Made by a program: the position numbers and the translations under genes | Assembly (NCBI RefSeq): GCF_004366795.1 | Contig: NZ_SORF01000001.1 | Span: 248,001-312,000, forward strand | Source of the DNA: Alicyclobacillus sacchari | GTDB lineage: Bacteria; Bacillota; Bacilli; Alicyclobacillales; Alicyclobacillaceae | Length of the DNA stretch: 64,000 bases | Direction of reading: 5' to 3' | Shown: piece after piece, positions 23,459-31,618 of the stretch | How positions within the stretch are numbered: position 1 is the stretch's first letter | How the letters are laid out: each line of letters starts with the position of its first letter | Notes under the pieces: generated by a model | The model's database searches: none | What the model saw: only the letters and a program-made list of their open reading frames with translations | What the model was told of the DNA's origin: nothing

Positions 23459-24970
23459 TTACGGTTGGACATCAATGACCAAATGGAACGCAGGCTCCGA
23501 TTCTCCTGGGTGATCGGATTTATAGGTCAACAAGGGTAAAACGTAGAGATTGGGTACCTTCTGATTACCTTGCTGAATCGTTGGATAGAGATCGATGTCA
23601 TGAATACCTGGTGCACCCGTTGCGCGAATTTGGATTTGCATATCGCCATTGGTGTTGAAGCCGCAGGCGTACCCAATCGAACTGTTGTCGTAAAGCACGC
23701 TATAGCAGTTGTCATAGGTGTCCGGGCCCCCGCCTTGCAGATGAATCGTGAACATCTGCCCTTCTTTGACCGCCTTCGGTGCAGACACGAGGTTTGGGTA
23801 AATTTGATACGTCGTTGTACCGACGACATTTCCGGCTGCATCGACTGCCTGCACGGTGTGTGGCGGCCCCCCTACATTCACCGGCACCTGAATCTTTGTC
23901 GCAAACGTACCGGCAGCACTTGACGTCACATGTCCCAGCACGGTCTCTGCCGCATGGTACCCAGCAGCGGTCACGTGATTACCGACCGTGTTCGACCATT
24001 CAATCGTCAACGATTCATTTGCGGGAAGCCCTTGCCCTGTCAGTGTAAATGTGCTGCCAACAACACCATGCCCTGGAGACGCAGTCAAGTGATTTCCGGT
24101 GCTGATAGAAGGCGCGGGTATAGGATCCTGAACATCGCCGGGGTGCCCCTTCGTAACGGTGACTGGGATCGAAAAAGTTGGCTTCCAACTATAGGGGGAT
24201 TGTTGTTCATTGAGGTATGGTGAACCGATGGAACAGGGTGCAATTTCAATCAGATGTGGCCCAATACCCTCTGCACGTACCTGGAAGACCGCTGTGCCGT
24301 TTGTCGTCACGGCCGCAATGTTACCCATTAGATGATTGTCATACAAGACTTCGTATGCACTCGAGTATGCGCCATACCCTATGCCTTGCACGCGAAGGGT
24401 AAAAAAGTTTCCTTCCGGTTCCTGCGTTCGGCTGACGCTGACCGATGGTTTGATGGTAACGCTGCCTTGTGCCACGACGATCCCACTGGCATCAGCTAGC
24501 CCTATTTGGTGAATATCACCATAACCAGTTGGGATTTGCAGTACACTATGCACCTCGCCGTTCGCGTCCGCCGTCACCGTACCCAACACTGTGACAGCAG
24601 GCGTGTAGGATTCACCGATAAACGTGTTGCCATCCACGTCCCAGGTACCTTGAAAGGTCTCCCACAGCACTCGATAGGTTTGCTTAGGAACAAGCCCAGA
24701 TGCGCTGTACGACACACGTTGACCAATTGTCGGGTATGTATCGCTAAAGTCGATCACCGAAGGCGTTTCCACTGTTTGCCCCAGCACATCGCTGCCCATT
24801 GGACTGGACCCGCCCGCTCCGCTTCCCACGCTGGACGAGCTATTGTCGCTTGTTGCAGGCGTACTTGCACCAGTCGTGTCAGCGGATGCGATACCTGCAC
24901 CGGCAGCCACCATCGTTGCGATGATCGCGCCGCCTAGCGCCCAAGAACCAAATCTCCGTATTCGTTTCAC
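23459..24970 (-). CDS. Secreted protein with an internal duplication
   Basis: 503 residues from GTG 24970, which is 6 bases after GGGGGA; an ATG at 24976 is too close to that site. A signal peptide ending ASA is followed by a Ser/Gly/Thr linker. The rest is two homologous modules of about 190 residues: both have a TVLG-(T/H)VT turn, an IP or VP strand, a (G/A)LADASG or QAVDAAG strand, and an almost equal piece with YEVLYDNHLMG versus YSVLYDNSSIG, then QVRAEG or QIRATG and a closing IEI/IDL strand. The modules look beta-rich. Function unknown; probably surface-exposed. It lies 205 bases ahead of the stalk/Ig-like gene on the same strand. Confidence 0.78.
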   Translation of the reverse strand: MKRIRRFGSWALGGAIIATMVAAGAGIASADTTGASTPATSDNSSSSVGSGAGGSSPMGSDVLGQTVETPSVIDFSDTYPTIGQRVSYSASGLVPKQTYRVLWETFQGTWDVDGNTFIGESYTPAVTVLGTVTADANGEVHSVLQIPTGYGDIHQIGLADASGIVVAQGSVTIKPSVSVSRTQEPEGNFFTLRVQGIGYGAYSSAYEVLYDNHLMGNIAAVTTNGTAVFQVRAEGIGPHLIEIAPCSIGSPYLNEQQSPYSWKPTFSIPVTVTKGHPGDVQDPIPAPSISTGNHLTASPGHGVVGSTFTLTGQGLPANESLTIEWSNTVGNHVTAAGYHAAETVLGHVTSSAAGTFATKIQVPVNVGGPPHTVQAVDAAGNVVGTTTYQIYPNLVSAPKAVKEGQMFTIHLQGGGPDTYDNCYSVLYDNSSIGYACGFNTNGDMQIQIRATGAPGIHDIDLYPTIQQGNQKVPNLYVLPLLTYKSDHPGESEPAFHLVIDVQP

Positions 24971-25245
24971 GCACATTCCCCCGCATCGTCGTTAATCCGA
25001 GCCAGCTACAATCCAACCGCGATTGTAACCGCTCGCATCAGACTATTTAGAGAAAGGTGCCGCAACCTCCTGCTCGATCGCTAGACAAACATGTTCAAAA
25101 TTACAAGTCTATGCACCAAAGCCGCTTCGCGGTGCGACGACGTGGTACCCCATCCGGTTGACCATCCGCATATTCGGATCAAGGCCCGCACGGAATGCTG
25201 TGCTTTCCTTCGAAATACAACGCGGCTACACCAAGCAAGGAGGCG

Positions 25246-25593
25246 TTATGCGCCTCTTCGCTTGGCCAACAATGACCGCAACAAACGCATGCGACAATCG
25301 GCATCGAGCCATGGCAGTTCTTCGCTCACTCGAGCCAAAACCGCCCCGTCATCCTGTAACTCGTAAACCTTTCCCTCCACGCGTCCATCTTCGTGTGCAT
25401 GTTGAAACCACAGGTACCAACTTTCTCCCCTCAACACAAGCCCAGCACTATCGGATGCTGTCCAGACCAGTTCACCATCATGCAGCAGCTCGTCCACAGT
25501 GTGCTCGAAATGGTTGAACGTGTTCGACAAATCTTCGGGTCGGCCAAAGCAATACGCAACCATCGTCTGCTCAACATTTGCATAGTACTGCAT
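25246..25593 (-). CDS. Hypothetical protein, 115 residues
   Basis: A short soluble protein with start ATG 25593 set by AAGGAG 8 bases upstream. It is acidic, with several Trp residues (LVWTASDSAG, WYLWFQHA, LPWLDADC), and shows no signal peptide or membrane segment. I do not recognise a family. A small GAGGCG/CGCCTC hairpin overlaps its stop codon. The 275 bases beyond it (24971-25245) hold no gene that I can support. Confidence 0.6.
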   Translation of the reverse strand: MQYYANVEQTMVAYCFGRPEDLSNTFNHFEHTVDELLHDGELVWTASDSAGLVLRGESWYLWFQHAHEDGRVEGKVYELQDDGAVLARVSEELPWLDADCRMRLLRSLLAKRRGA

Positions 25594-25708
25594 AAACCAG
25601 ACTCCTTGCCTCATCTGCTTTGGGTTGGATACAAGTGGTGACCTCTGTCAAACAGGATACCCAATCTGTTTCGAAGTTACATTGAATTCTAGGTTTGAAA
25701 CGCGCAAA

Positions 25709-25737
25709 GGGCGATCCGCCAAAGGTGCGGATCGCCC
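25709..25737 (-). terminator. Terminator of the coat protein gene
   Basis: GGGCGATCCGC / GCGGATCGCCC, a perfect 11-bp stem with a 7-base loop, followed by TTT on the minus strand. Confidence 0.8.
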
Positions 25738-25758
25738 GTGGCCTTTTTCAGCGAGTCC

Positions 25759-26352
25759 TCACTGCACGTGGGGTTGCTGCATGGTCGGTTGTTGCGGCAA
25801 CTGATAGGACTGAATCATGGTCTGCGTCGTGTTCTGTTGCAGTGTTGGCACCTGATAATCGCCTTTCTGGTTCATGAACGAGAAAATGTCGTACGCCATG
25901 CGATCGCACATACTCGCTCCCGCCATGAGGTAAGCGCGGAACTGTGGATTTACACACTCGAGTGCAAAGGTCGTCCAAGCAACAGCTCCGAACTTATGCA
26001 GGTTGAGTGCAACTGTGCAGATCGTACGATCCGACAACGATTGTGCGTTCATATTCGGCGCCGGATGACTTGGATTGCGAAGACCGAGTTTGGGCTGCAC
26101 GTGCATCGTCGGTTGGTACGCCATCTGACCCCCGGCTTGGGCAGATCCCTGCATGATTTGAACGCCTTGCACGTAGTGCTGCTCAATCATTTGCGCCTGC
26201 TGTTGGAGCAGATTGCGCAACTGCATATCCTGCGCCTGTTGACTTAAGAACGAGAACATCTCGACGTTGGCTGACTTTGTGCTGAGTGCCTCGTGCATTC
26301 CGATGATTTCATGTGCGCCGTATGGGGCGTTCGGTTGCTGTTGCTGCTGCAT
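25759..26352 (-). CDS. CotF-like spore coat protein
   Basis: 197 residues from ATG 26352, because GGAGGT sits 9 bases upstream and lies inside the longer reading. Very rich in Gln and Met at both ends (MQQQQQP start, QQPTMQQPHVQ end). The centre has the coat F fold: paired helices with HEALSTKSANVEMFSFLSQQA and a QIMQGS segment, then a second helix pair with FRAYLMAGASMCDRMAYDIF. Proteins of this family are laid down in the spore coat during sporulation, under late mother-cell sigma factors, though I cannot see a clear sigma-K box. Its presence supports a spore-forming host. Confidence 0.87.
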   Translation of the reverse strand: MQQQQQPNAPYGAHEIIGMHEALSTKSANVEMFSFLSQQAQDMQLRNLLQQQAQMIEQHYVQGVQIMQGSAQAGGQMAYQPTMHVQPKLGLRNPSHPAPNMNAQSLSDRTICTVALNLHKFGAVAWTTFALECVNPQFRAYLMAGASMCDRMAYDIFSFMNQKGDYQVPTLQQNTTQTMIQSYQLPQQPTMQQPHVQ

Positions 26353-26496
26353 CAATGAATTACCTCCACGTGACATGTAGATTGTTGTTTTTCATGCTCG
26401 CCGTTAGATTATCCATACCCCTTCGTTTCCATGCGTTCGCTAAGCGAATAATTCATGATGGTTATTCACAGGTAAATTTTCATACATTATCACATG

Positions 26497-26526
26497 TTGA
26501 TCATCCTTCGATTATGGTATGATAAT
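26497..26526 (+). promoter_or_regulatory. Candidate promoter of the DeoR-gal operon
   Basis: TTGATC (26497-26502) with GATAAT (26521-26526) at 18 bases; TATGAT (26518-26523) is an alternative -10 at 15 bases. The -35 box is part of a TTGATCA motif that recurs downstream. Confidence 0.5.
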
Positions 26527-26538
26527 CATTGATCAATG
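26527..26538. promoter_or_regulatory. Candidate DeoR operator
   Basis: CATTGATCAATG is a perfect 12-bp palindrome directly after the -10 box. It shares TTGATCA with the -35 region, 32 bases away (three helical turns), as expected for a repressor that binds two sites and controls its own operon. Confidence 0.5.
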
Positions 26539-26566
26539 CAGTGGTTTCTCATATGGAGGCGTTTGC

Positions 26567-27355
26567 GTGTATCCAAAACAACGGCAGGAACTGCTGTTGC
26601 AATTGCTCGCCCAACACGGCTTCGTATCCTACCGTCAACTGGCTGAACGCCTGGGTGTCTCCGAGATCACGGTGCGGCGCGATATGAAAGCGCTGCAGGA
26701 TCAAGGCTTGGTGGAAAAGGCGTTTGGCGGCGGGCAAGTGGCAAAAGTCTCAAGTGAACTGCCCTACATGCATAAGCGCATTATGCAGATTGGCGAAAAA
26801 TCAGCTATCGCAAAGGCTGCGTTACAGCATATTGAGCCCGGCATGACCATCGGGATCGCAGCGGGAACCACAACCTGGATGTTGGCACAATCCATCGTTG
26901 GTTTTCGGGACTTGACCCTGTTGACCAACTCGGTGAACGTGGCCAGCGAATTGTGCCGCAATGGCTACGCCGATATCCTGCTCACCGGTGGCCTCTACCG
27001 AACGCCCTCCGACGCCTTGGTGGGACCTGTTGCGGAGCGAATGGCACGCCAATTCCGAACAGACGTCCTATTCATGGGCACAAACGGCATGCATATCGAC
27101 CACGGTCTATCGACGCCGAACTTGCATGAGGCGTCCATCAACAGGGTGCTGATGGAACGCGCTGCTAAGGTCGTTGTACTGGCGGACCACACCAAGTGGG
27201 GGATCGAAGCGATGTGCAGTTTTGCCGGTCTGGATGAAATCGATGTGCTGATCACAGATAAACTTCCTGGGGATGCGGAACGTCAGGCACTGCAGGATAT
27301 GAATGTACATGTTGTCGAAACACCGGTGCCAGTTGCATCAGATAGCTTATCCTGA
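26567..27355 (+). CDS. DeoR/GlpR-family regulator of the galactose operon
   Basis: 262 residues from GTG 26567, set by GGAGGC 7 bases upstream. N-terminal DeoR helix-turn-helix (about 1-57) with the family signature RQLAERLGVSEITVRRDMKAL, then the sugar-phosphate-sensing domain with IAAGTTTW and LTNSVNVASEL. Such proteins are usually repressors released by a phosphorylated sugar. It lies directly in front of galT and galK, and probably controls them and itself through the TTGATCA sites upstream. Confidence 0.9.
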   Translation: MYPKQRQELLLQLLAQHGFVSYRQLAERLGVSEITVRRDMKALQDQGLVEKAFGGGQVAKVSSELPYMHKRIMQIGEKSAIAKAALQHIEPGMTIGIAAGTTTWMLAQSIVGFRDLTLLTNSVNVASELCRNGYADILLTGGLYRTPSDALVGPVAERMARQFRTDVLFMGTNGMHIDHGLSTPNLHEASINRVLMERAAKVVVLADHTKWGIEAMCSFAGLDEIDVLITDKLPGDAERQALQDMNVHVVETPVPVASDSLS

Positions 27356-27368
27356 TGAGGTGACAACC

Positions 27369-28361
27369 ATGACAGAAATTCGTTATAACCCGTTGTTGCG
27401 CGATTGGACGATGGTTGCGTCCAACCGCCATAAGCGCCCTAATCTTCCAAAGACCAATTGCCCATTTTGTCCCGGCTCAGGCAAGGTTCCTGACGACTAT
27501 GAAGTGTTGGCGTATGACAATGATTTTCCTGCGCTGTCGCAAAACCCGCCAACACCGGACGACGTGGCGACCAACTTGTATCATGTACAGCCGGCTTACG
27601 GCAAGTGTGAAGTGATTCTCTATTCGAAGGAACATACGACAAGCCTGCCACAGCTTCCTGTGGCACACATTCGTAAATTGGTTGACCTGTGGGCGGAACG
27701 GTTTCAGGCACTGTCCGAAAATCCGCGTCACAAATATGTATTCATCTTTGAAAATCGGGGTCCGGAAGTTGGCGTGACCATGCCGCATCCACACGGCCAG
27801 ATTTACGCGTACCCGTACGTACCGCAAAAACTGCGGGTCGAGTTAGAGTCGTTTGCATTGCACCGGGAAGAGACAGGACACTGCCTGATGTGCGACATCA
27901 ACGCGGAAGAGCAGCGCATCGGCATTCGCATGCTGGACGAAACGGAACATTTCCTTGCGTATATACCGTTTTTCACAGATTATCCGTATGGTGCATTCAT
28001 TTCAGCAAAGCGTCACGTCGGAACGATGACAGAATTCACGGATGAAGAGCGGACAGACCTCGCGCGTATACTCAAGCGCGTCACAAGCGGTATGGACGAA
28101 CTGTTTCACCGGGAATTCCCTTATATGATGGCCATCCACCAAAGTCCTGTGAACCAGGACGGAGACGCACCAGACTTTCACTTCCATATTGAGTTCTATC
28201 CGCCGTTGCAAACGGAAACGCGGTTGAAATACCTCGCTTCTTCGGAAACGGGCGCTTGGGCGCCGTGTAACCCAATGGCAGTGGAACAGACGGCACCTGT
28301 GCTCAAAGCCGCCATTCAAACACGAAAGGAAGCGAATCAACATGTCGATCCGCTGGTCTGA
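27369..28361 (+). CDS. galT: Galactose-1-phosphate uridylyltransferase
   Basis: 330 residues from ATG 27369 with GAGGTGA upstream. Catalyses exchange of UMP between UDP-glucose and galactose-1-phosphate in the Leloir pathway. The active-site triad HPH-GQ is at 140-144 (catalytic H142), the N-terminal CPFCPG at 31-36 supplies zinc ligands, and the C-terminal HFHIEFYPP segment binds the second metal. It is of the GalT class 1 (E. coli-like) type. The stop of galT lies 20 bases inside galK, so the two are tightly coupled. Confidence 0.96.
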   Translation: MTEIRYNPLLRDWTMVASNRHKRPNLPKTNCPFCPGSGKVPDDYEVLAYDNDFPALSQNPPTPDDVATNLYHVQPAYGKCEVILYSKEHTTSLPQLPVAHIRKLVDLWAERFQALSENPRHKYVFIFENRGPEVGVTMPHPHGQIYAYPYVPQKLRVELESFALHREETGHCLMCDINAEEQRIGIRMLDETEHFLAYIPFFTDYPYGAFISAKRHVGTMTEFTDEERTDLARILKRVTSGMDELFHREFPYMMAIHQSPVNQDGDAPDFHFHIEFYPPLQTETRLKYLASSETGAWAPCNPMAVEQTAPVLKAAIQTRKEANQHVDPLV

Positions 28362-29571
28362 CATCCTCGAACAAACCTTGACATTCTCACCCGGTTCAAA
28401 GGCCGACTTGCGCGCGTTTTTCGCACCGGGCCGGGTGAACTTAATCGGTGAACATACGGATTACAATGGGGGTTACGTCCTGCCGGCAGCGCTCAGTATT
28501 GGCACGTGGGTGCTCGTGCGCCCACGGAACGATCGGCGTTTTCGCTTCGCATCGACGTTCTCTGATCTCATTGTCGATGTCGACAGGGCGCAAATCTCCT
28601 ACGATCCCGCATACGAATACGCCAACTACCCGCTTGGCGTGATCGACATCCTGCAAAGAGAGGGCGTCGAAATCGAGGGAGCAGATTTCTTCTTTCATGG
28701 CAATCTGCCCATTGGAGCAGGCCTGTCATCTAGCGCATCGGTAGAAGTTGCAACTGCGGCGGCCGTCGATGCACTCGCAGGCGCCGGGCTCAGCAAAGAA
28801 AAGATGGCGCTTTTATCACAACGTGCAGAGAATGAATTTGTCGGTGTCAACTGTGGTGTGATGGACCAGTTCGCCGTCGCGATGGGGAAGGCAGACGCTG
28901 CGCTCTCCCTCAACTGCCAGACGCTCGCGTATCAACTGGTGGCGATGCACGCAAGTGGCTACCAACTCGTCATCGCCAACACGAATGTACCGCGTAAGCT
29001 CGCAGGTTCGAAATACAACGAGCGGCGTGCCGAATGCGAAGCAGCGCTGTCCATCCTTCGCAAGGAATGGCCTCAGCTTACGGCCTTGGCTGATATTTCA
29101 CCTGCGCAGTGGCCGCAAGCTGTTGCCTTGCTTGAACAGGCGAAATCGGCAGAGCATGACATCGACGTCTTAGTCCGCCGTGCGCGCCACGTCATCTTTG
29201 AAAGCGATCGCGCCCGTCGTGCGGCGGACTTATTGCGAAATGGAGACCTACAGGCATTCGGCGAGTCGATGAACGAATCACACCGTTCCCTGCGCGACGA
29301 TTACGAAGTGACCGGCGAAGCGTTAGATGCACTGGTCGAGGCCGCATGGAATGCGCAAGGGTGCATCGGTTCAAGGATGACAGGTGCCGGCTTTGGCGGA
29401 TGCACGGTCAGTCTCGTGGCACGGGAGAAGGTATCCACGTTTACGGCGTCTGTTGCACAACAATACAAACAGCGCACGGATCGAGAGCCTTCATTTTATA
29501 TTACGGACATTGGTGACGGCGTACATGAAATAAGTGTGAACAGCCTTGTCGACAATGTCACAGCATCTTGA
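28342..29571 (+). CDS. galK: Galactokinase
   Basis: 409 residues. Phosphorylates galactose at C1 with ATP, giving the substrate of GalT. GHMP-kinase signatures are clear: PGRVNLIGEHTDYNGG near the N-terminus, PIGAGLSSSASVEVA as the ATP-binding motif, and GSRMTGAGFGGCTVSL near the C-terminus. AAAGGAAG precedes the ATG within the end of galT. No UDP-galactose 4-epimerase or mutarotase gene is in the window, so these must be elsewhere. Confidence 0.96.
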   Translation: MSIRWSDILEQTLTFSPGSKADLRAFFAPGRVNLIGEHTDYNGGYVLPAALSIGTWVLVRPRNDRRFRFASTFSDLIVDVDRAQISYDPAYEYANYPLGVIDILQREGVEIEGADFFFHGNLPIGAGLSSSASVEVATAAAVDALAGAGLSKEKMALLSQRAENEFVGVNCGVMDQFAVAMGKADAALSLNCQTLAYQLVAMHASGYQLVIANTNVPRKLAGSKYNERRAECEAALSILRKEWPQLTALADISPAQWPQAVALLEQAKSAEHDIDVLVRRARHVIFESDRARRAADLLRNGDLQAFGESMNESHRSLRDDYEVTGEALDALVEAAWNAQGCIGSRMTGAGFGGCTVSLVAREKVSTFTASVAQQYKQRTDREPSFYITDIGDGVHEISVNSLVDNVTAS

Positions 29572-29584
29572 AATACGTGCAAAA

Positions 29585-29618
29585 GCCGGTCGGTGCGGAA
29601 CCCCTCACCTCGACCGGC
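29585..29618. terminator. Terminator between galK and the GNAT gene
   Basis: GCCGGTCG / CGACCGGC, an 8-bp perfect stem around an 18-base loop. A TTTT run follows on the minus strand, so it best serves the converging GNAT operon and possibly galK as well. Confidence 0.6.
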
Positions 29619-29658
29619 CTGCTGATATCCACGCGAGATGCTTTCGTAATAACTGCAA

Positions 29659-29937
29659 TCAATGGGACAGCAGCACGTCCGCGTACTCTTTGTGGCGTTC
29701 AAATTGGGCGACGGCATATGAGCAAACGGGCCGCAACTTAATACCTTCATCGCGAGCCATTTCCACCAGATCGCGAATCAATTTCGCAGCCAACCCTTGG
29801 CCTTGGTAATCAGGTGAGACAACCGTATGGTCAATGGACCACGCGCGCTCGCCAATTGGCGAACAGGATACGTATCCGATGCGCGTTCCGTCTTCACCCA
29901 ACGCGTGAACACCGTCTGCTACCCGTTTCAGCTCCAT
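29659..29937 (-). CDS. Small GNAT N-acetyltransferase (YidJ-like)
   Basis: 92 residues from ATG 29937, with AGGAGG 7 bases upstream. This is the short GNAT type: DHTVVSPDYQGQGLAAKLI is the acetyl-CoA binding loop (R/Q-x-x-G-x-G/A as QGQGLA), followed by GIKLRPVCSYAVAQF. Typical for the family of about 90-residue acetyltransferases without known substrate. It starts 40 bases after the stop of the SLH-like secreted protein and is likely co-transcribed with it. Confidence 0.87.
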   Translation of the reverse strand: MELKRVADGVHALGEDGTRIGYVSCSPIGERAWSIDHTVVSPDYQGQGLAAKLIRDLVEMARDEGIKLRPVCSYAVAQFERHKEYADVLLSH

Positions 29938-29977
29938 TCGTTTTCCTCCTATGACCACAGAAAACCAGCCTTGTCGA

Positions 29978-31498
29978 TCACGATGGGGAGTTATTCGATC
30001 CGATCCCGTTTGACACTGGCGCATCTGTCGAACTGCCCGTCGTGTTACTGGTTGATGCAGCCGTGGTATTCGTTGCCGTATCATTCCCTGTTCCAGTACC
30101 CGATACCCCATTGCCTGTTGAATTGATCGTCGAATTGCCAGAACTGCTGGTTGCATTTCCGGTATCATTCGAAGCACTATTTGGCCAACCCGGTATCGTC
30201 AATCCGGATGGCAATGTCAAAGGTGCATGATCATACGCAATGGTCGCATGTGCGGACATGACGACGTCCATCGCCTGAATGATCTCGGACGCCAGTTTGG
30301 CGGAAGCTCCAGTTCCACCCATACGGCTGATGACACTCTTCGGCAAGGGCACGATCGTATGAACATCTTCTGCCGTCAGCACAGGATCCCCGTTCTGTAA
30401 CGAAACGTGAAGCGTAACGGTCGTGGCGATTTGTTCCGCTACTTGTTTGATCAAAGTCTGGGGCACGGTTGACGTATTCAACGCCGAGGATAAGAATCCC
30501 TGGATAAACGGTCCATAATAGTCCGCCGCAATTGGAGATTTGAGTTGCCCGCTGAAAAGGTCTTCGCCGACGCCCTTCTTATACTTCACATCCTGTAACG
30601 TGCCCGTCGTAAACACGGGAATCTGCACACTTTCAGGGGTCATCCATCCGTAGTTCGATTGTTTCGACCAAGCGCTGGAGCCATCGTTGACATATACATC
30701 ATTATTGTAATTGACATACGACCACGTTCCTTCAGTGTTCGCAAAACTGCTGCCTTGCTCTCCCTCGACCAAGGTGGACTGTGCAATGGCGGCACTCTGG
30801 CCATTGACAGTGCCTACGTCATACGTGCTTGTGTAACGCTCATATTGATTCGCTTGCGACTGTAAAGCTGAAATGAGGGACGCGTTGGATCTCCACTTCG
30901 GAGCTACTTGGAATTGCAGGCGATCTGTCTCTACGCAAGTGGTCTGGCTGAAACTCGCATCGTCGTAGCTGGCCAGCGCACCCGAAAACTCTTTATGCTG
31001 TGCTGCCGAAAGCGTCCAAGAACCTGGAATAGACGCAATGGAGGAAGCTAAGGTCTTTAACTTCGCGATGAACTGTTTTCCTGCCGCAAACGTCAGATTT
31101 CCGGAAGCTGTTGCGACCAGCCCTTGACTGACCGCCCATGTCGCTGGTTGCTGTCCAGCGAGATCCATGTGGTAATATTTAGCCGCCACGTTGGCTGCAA
31201 ACGCCGCCGAAACAGCATCCGATACACCAAACTTCGTCCTGTCATCCGGCGTGACCAACCCCAATTCCATGGATTTGTGCACATATCCCCAAAGAGCCGC
31301 TTTGGATGACACGTCCTGAAACGTCGACTTACCGGATGAATCGGGCTTTACGTTGACCGATTCTAAAAATATCGTTAAAAACTGGCCCTTCGTTAAGAAG
31401 CTTTGAGCCGAGACCGGCTCCGCCATTGCGGCAATCGGCAGCGCCGCAATGGCGATCGCGGCCATCGACGAGCAGATCAAATTCGTTTTTGCAGACAC
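29978..31498 (-). CDS. Secreted protein with an SLH-like N-terminus
   Basis: 506 residues. A signal peptide ending near AMA (about residue 26) is followed by two S-layer-homology-like repeats: LTKGQFLTIFLE with FQDVSSKAALWGYVHKSMELGLV, then GVSDAVSAAFAANVAAKYYHM. SLH repeats bind secondary wall polymers. The middle (about 190-420) is an unrecognised domain containing YNNDVYVNDGSSAWSK. The last 75 residues are low-complexity Asn/Thr/Ser/Gly. GGGGGGACC precedes the ATG; two 15-base tandem repeats lie just upstream of that. Probably attached to the wall surface; function unknown. Confidence 0.75.
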   Translation of the reverse strand: MSAKTNLICSSMAAIAIAALPIAAMAEPVSAQSFLTKGQFLTIFLESVNVKPDSSGKSTFQDVSSKAALWGYVHKSMELGLVTPDDRTKFGVSDAVSAAFAANVAAKYYHMDLAGQQPATWAVSQGLVATASGNLTFAAGKQFIAKLKTLASSIASIPGSWTLSAAQHKEFSGALASYDDASFSQTTCVETDRLQFQVAPKWRSNASLISALQSQANQYERYTSTYDVGTVNGQSAAIAQSTLVEGEQGSSFANTEGTWSYVNYNNDVYVNDGSSAWSKQSNYGWMTPESVQIPVFTTGTLQDVKYKKGVGEDLFSGQLKSPIAADYYGPFIQGFLSSALNTSTVPQTLIKQVAEQIATTVTLHVSLQNGDPVLTAEDVHTIVPLPKSVISRMGGTGASAKLASEIIQAMDVVMSAHATIAYDHAPLTLPSGLTIPGWPNSASNDTGNATSSSGNSTINSTGNGVSGTGTGNDTATNTTAASTSNTTGSSTDAPVSNGIGSNNSPS

Positions 31499-31523
31499 AT
31501 GTGGTCCCCCCGAGTAAGCTTCT

Positions 31524-31553
31524 CATTGTGACAATCACCATTGTGACAATCAC
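31524..31553. repeat. Tandem 15-bp repeats ahead of the SLH-like gene
   Basis: CATTGTGACAATCAC occurs twice in direct succession (31524-31538 and 31539-31553), with a partial third copy CATT. Each contains the half-symmetric ATTGT-G-ACAAT. They lie 26-55 bases upstream of the minus-strand start, between a possible promoter (TTCCAA-18-TAGAAT) and the ribosome site, and could be an operator array. Confidence 0.6.
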
Positions 31554-31618
31554 CATTCCCTGGCTACCCGATTCTACCACAACTTCCATCAAAATTGGAA
31601 GAAGTCATAACATTCTTG

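Noticed and set aside
29659-30177. 172-residue form of the small GNAT gene
   Set aside because: The extra 80 codons run antisense-like through the low-complexity end of the SLH-like gene; AGGAGG fixes the start at 29937.
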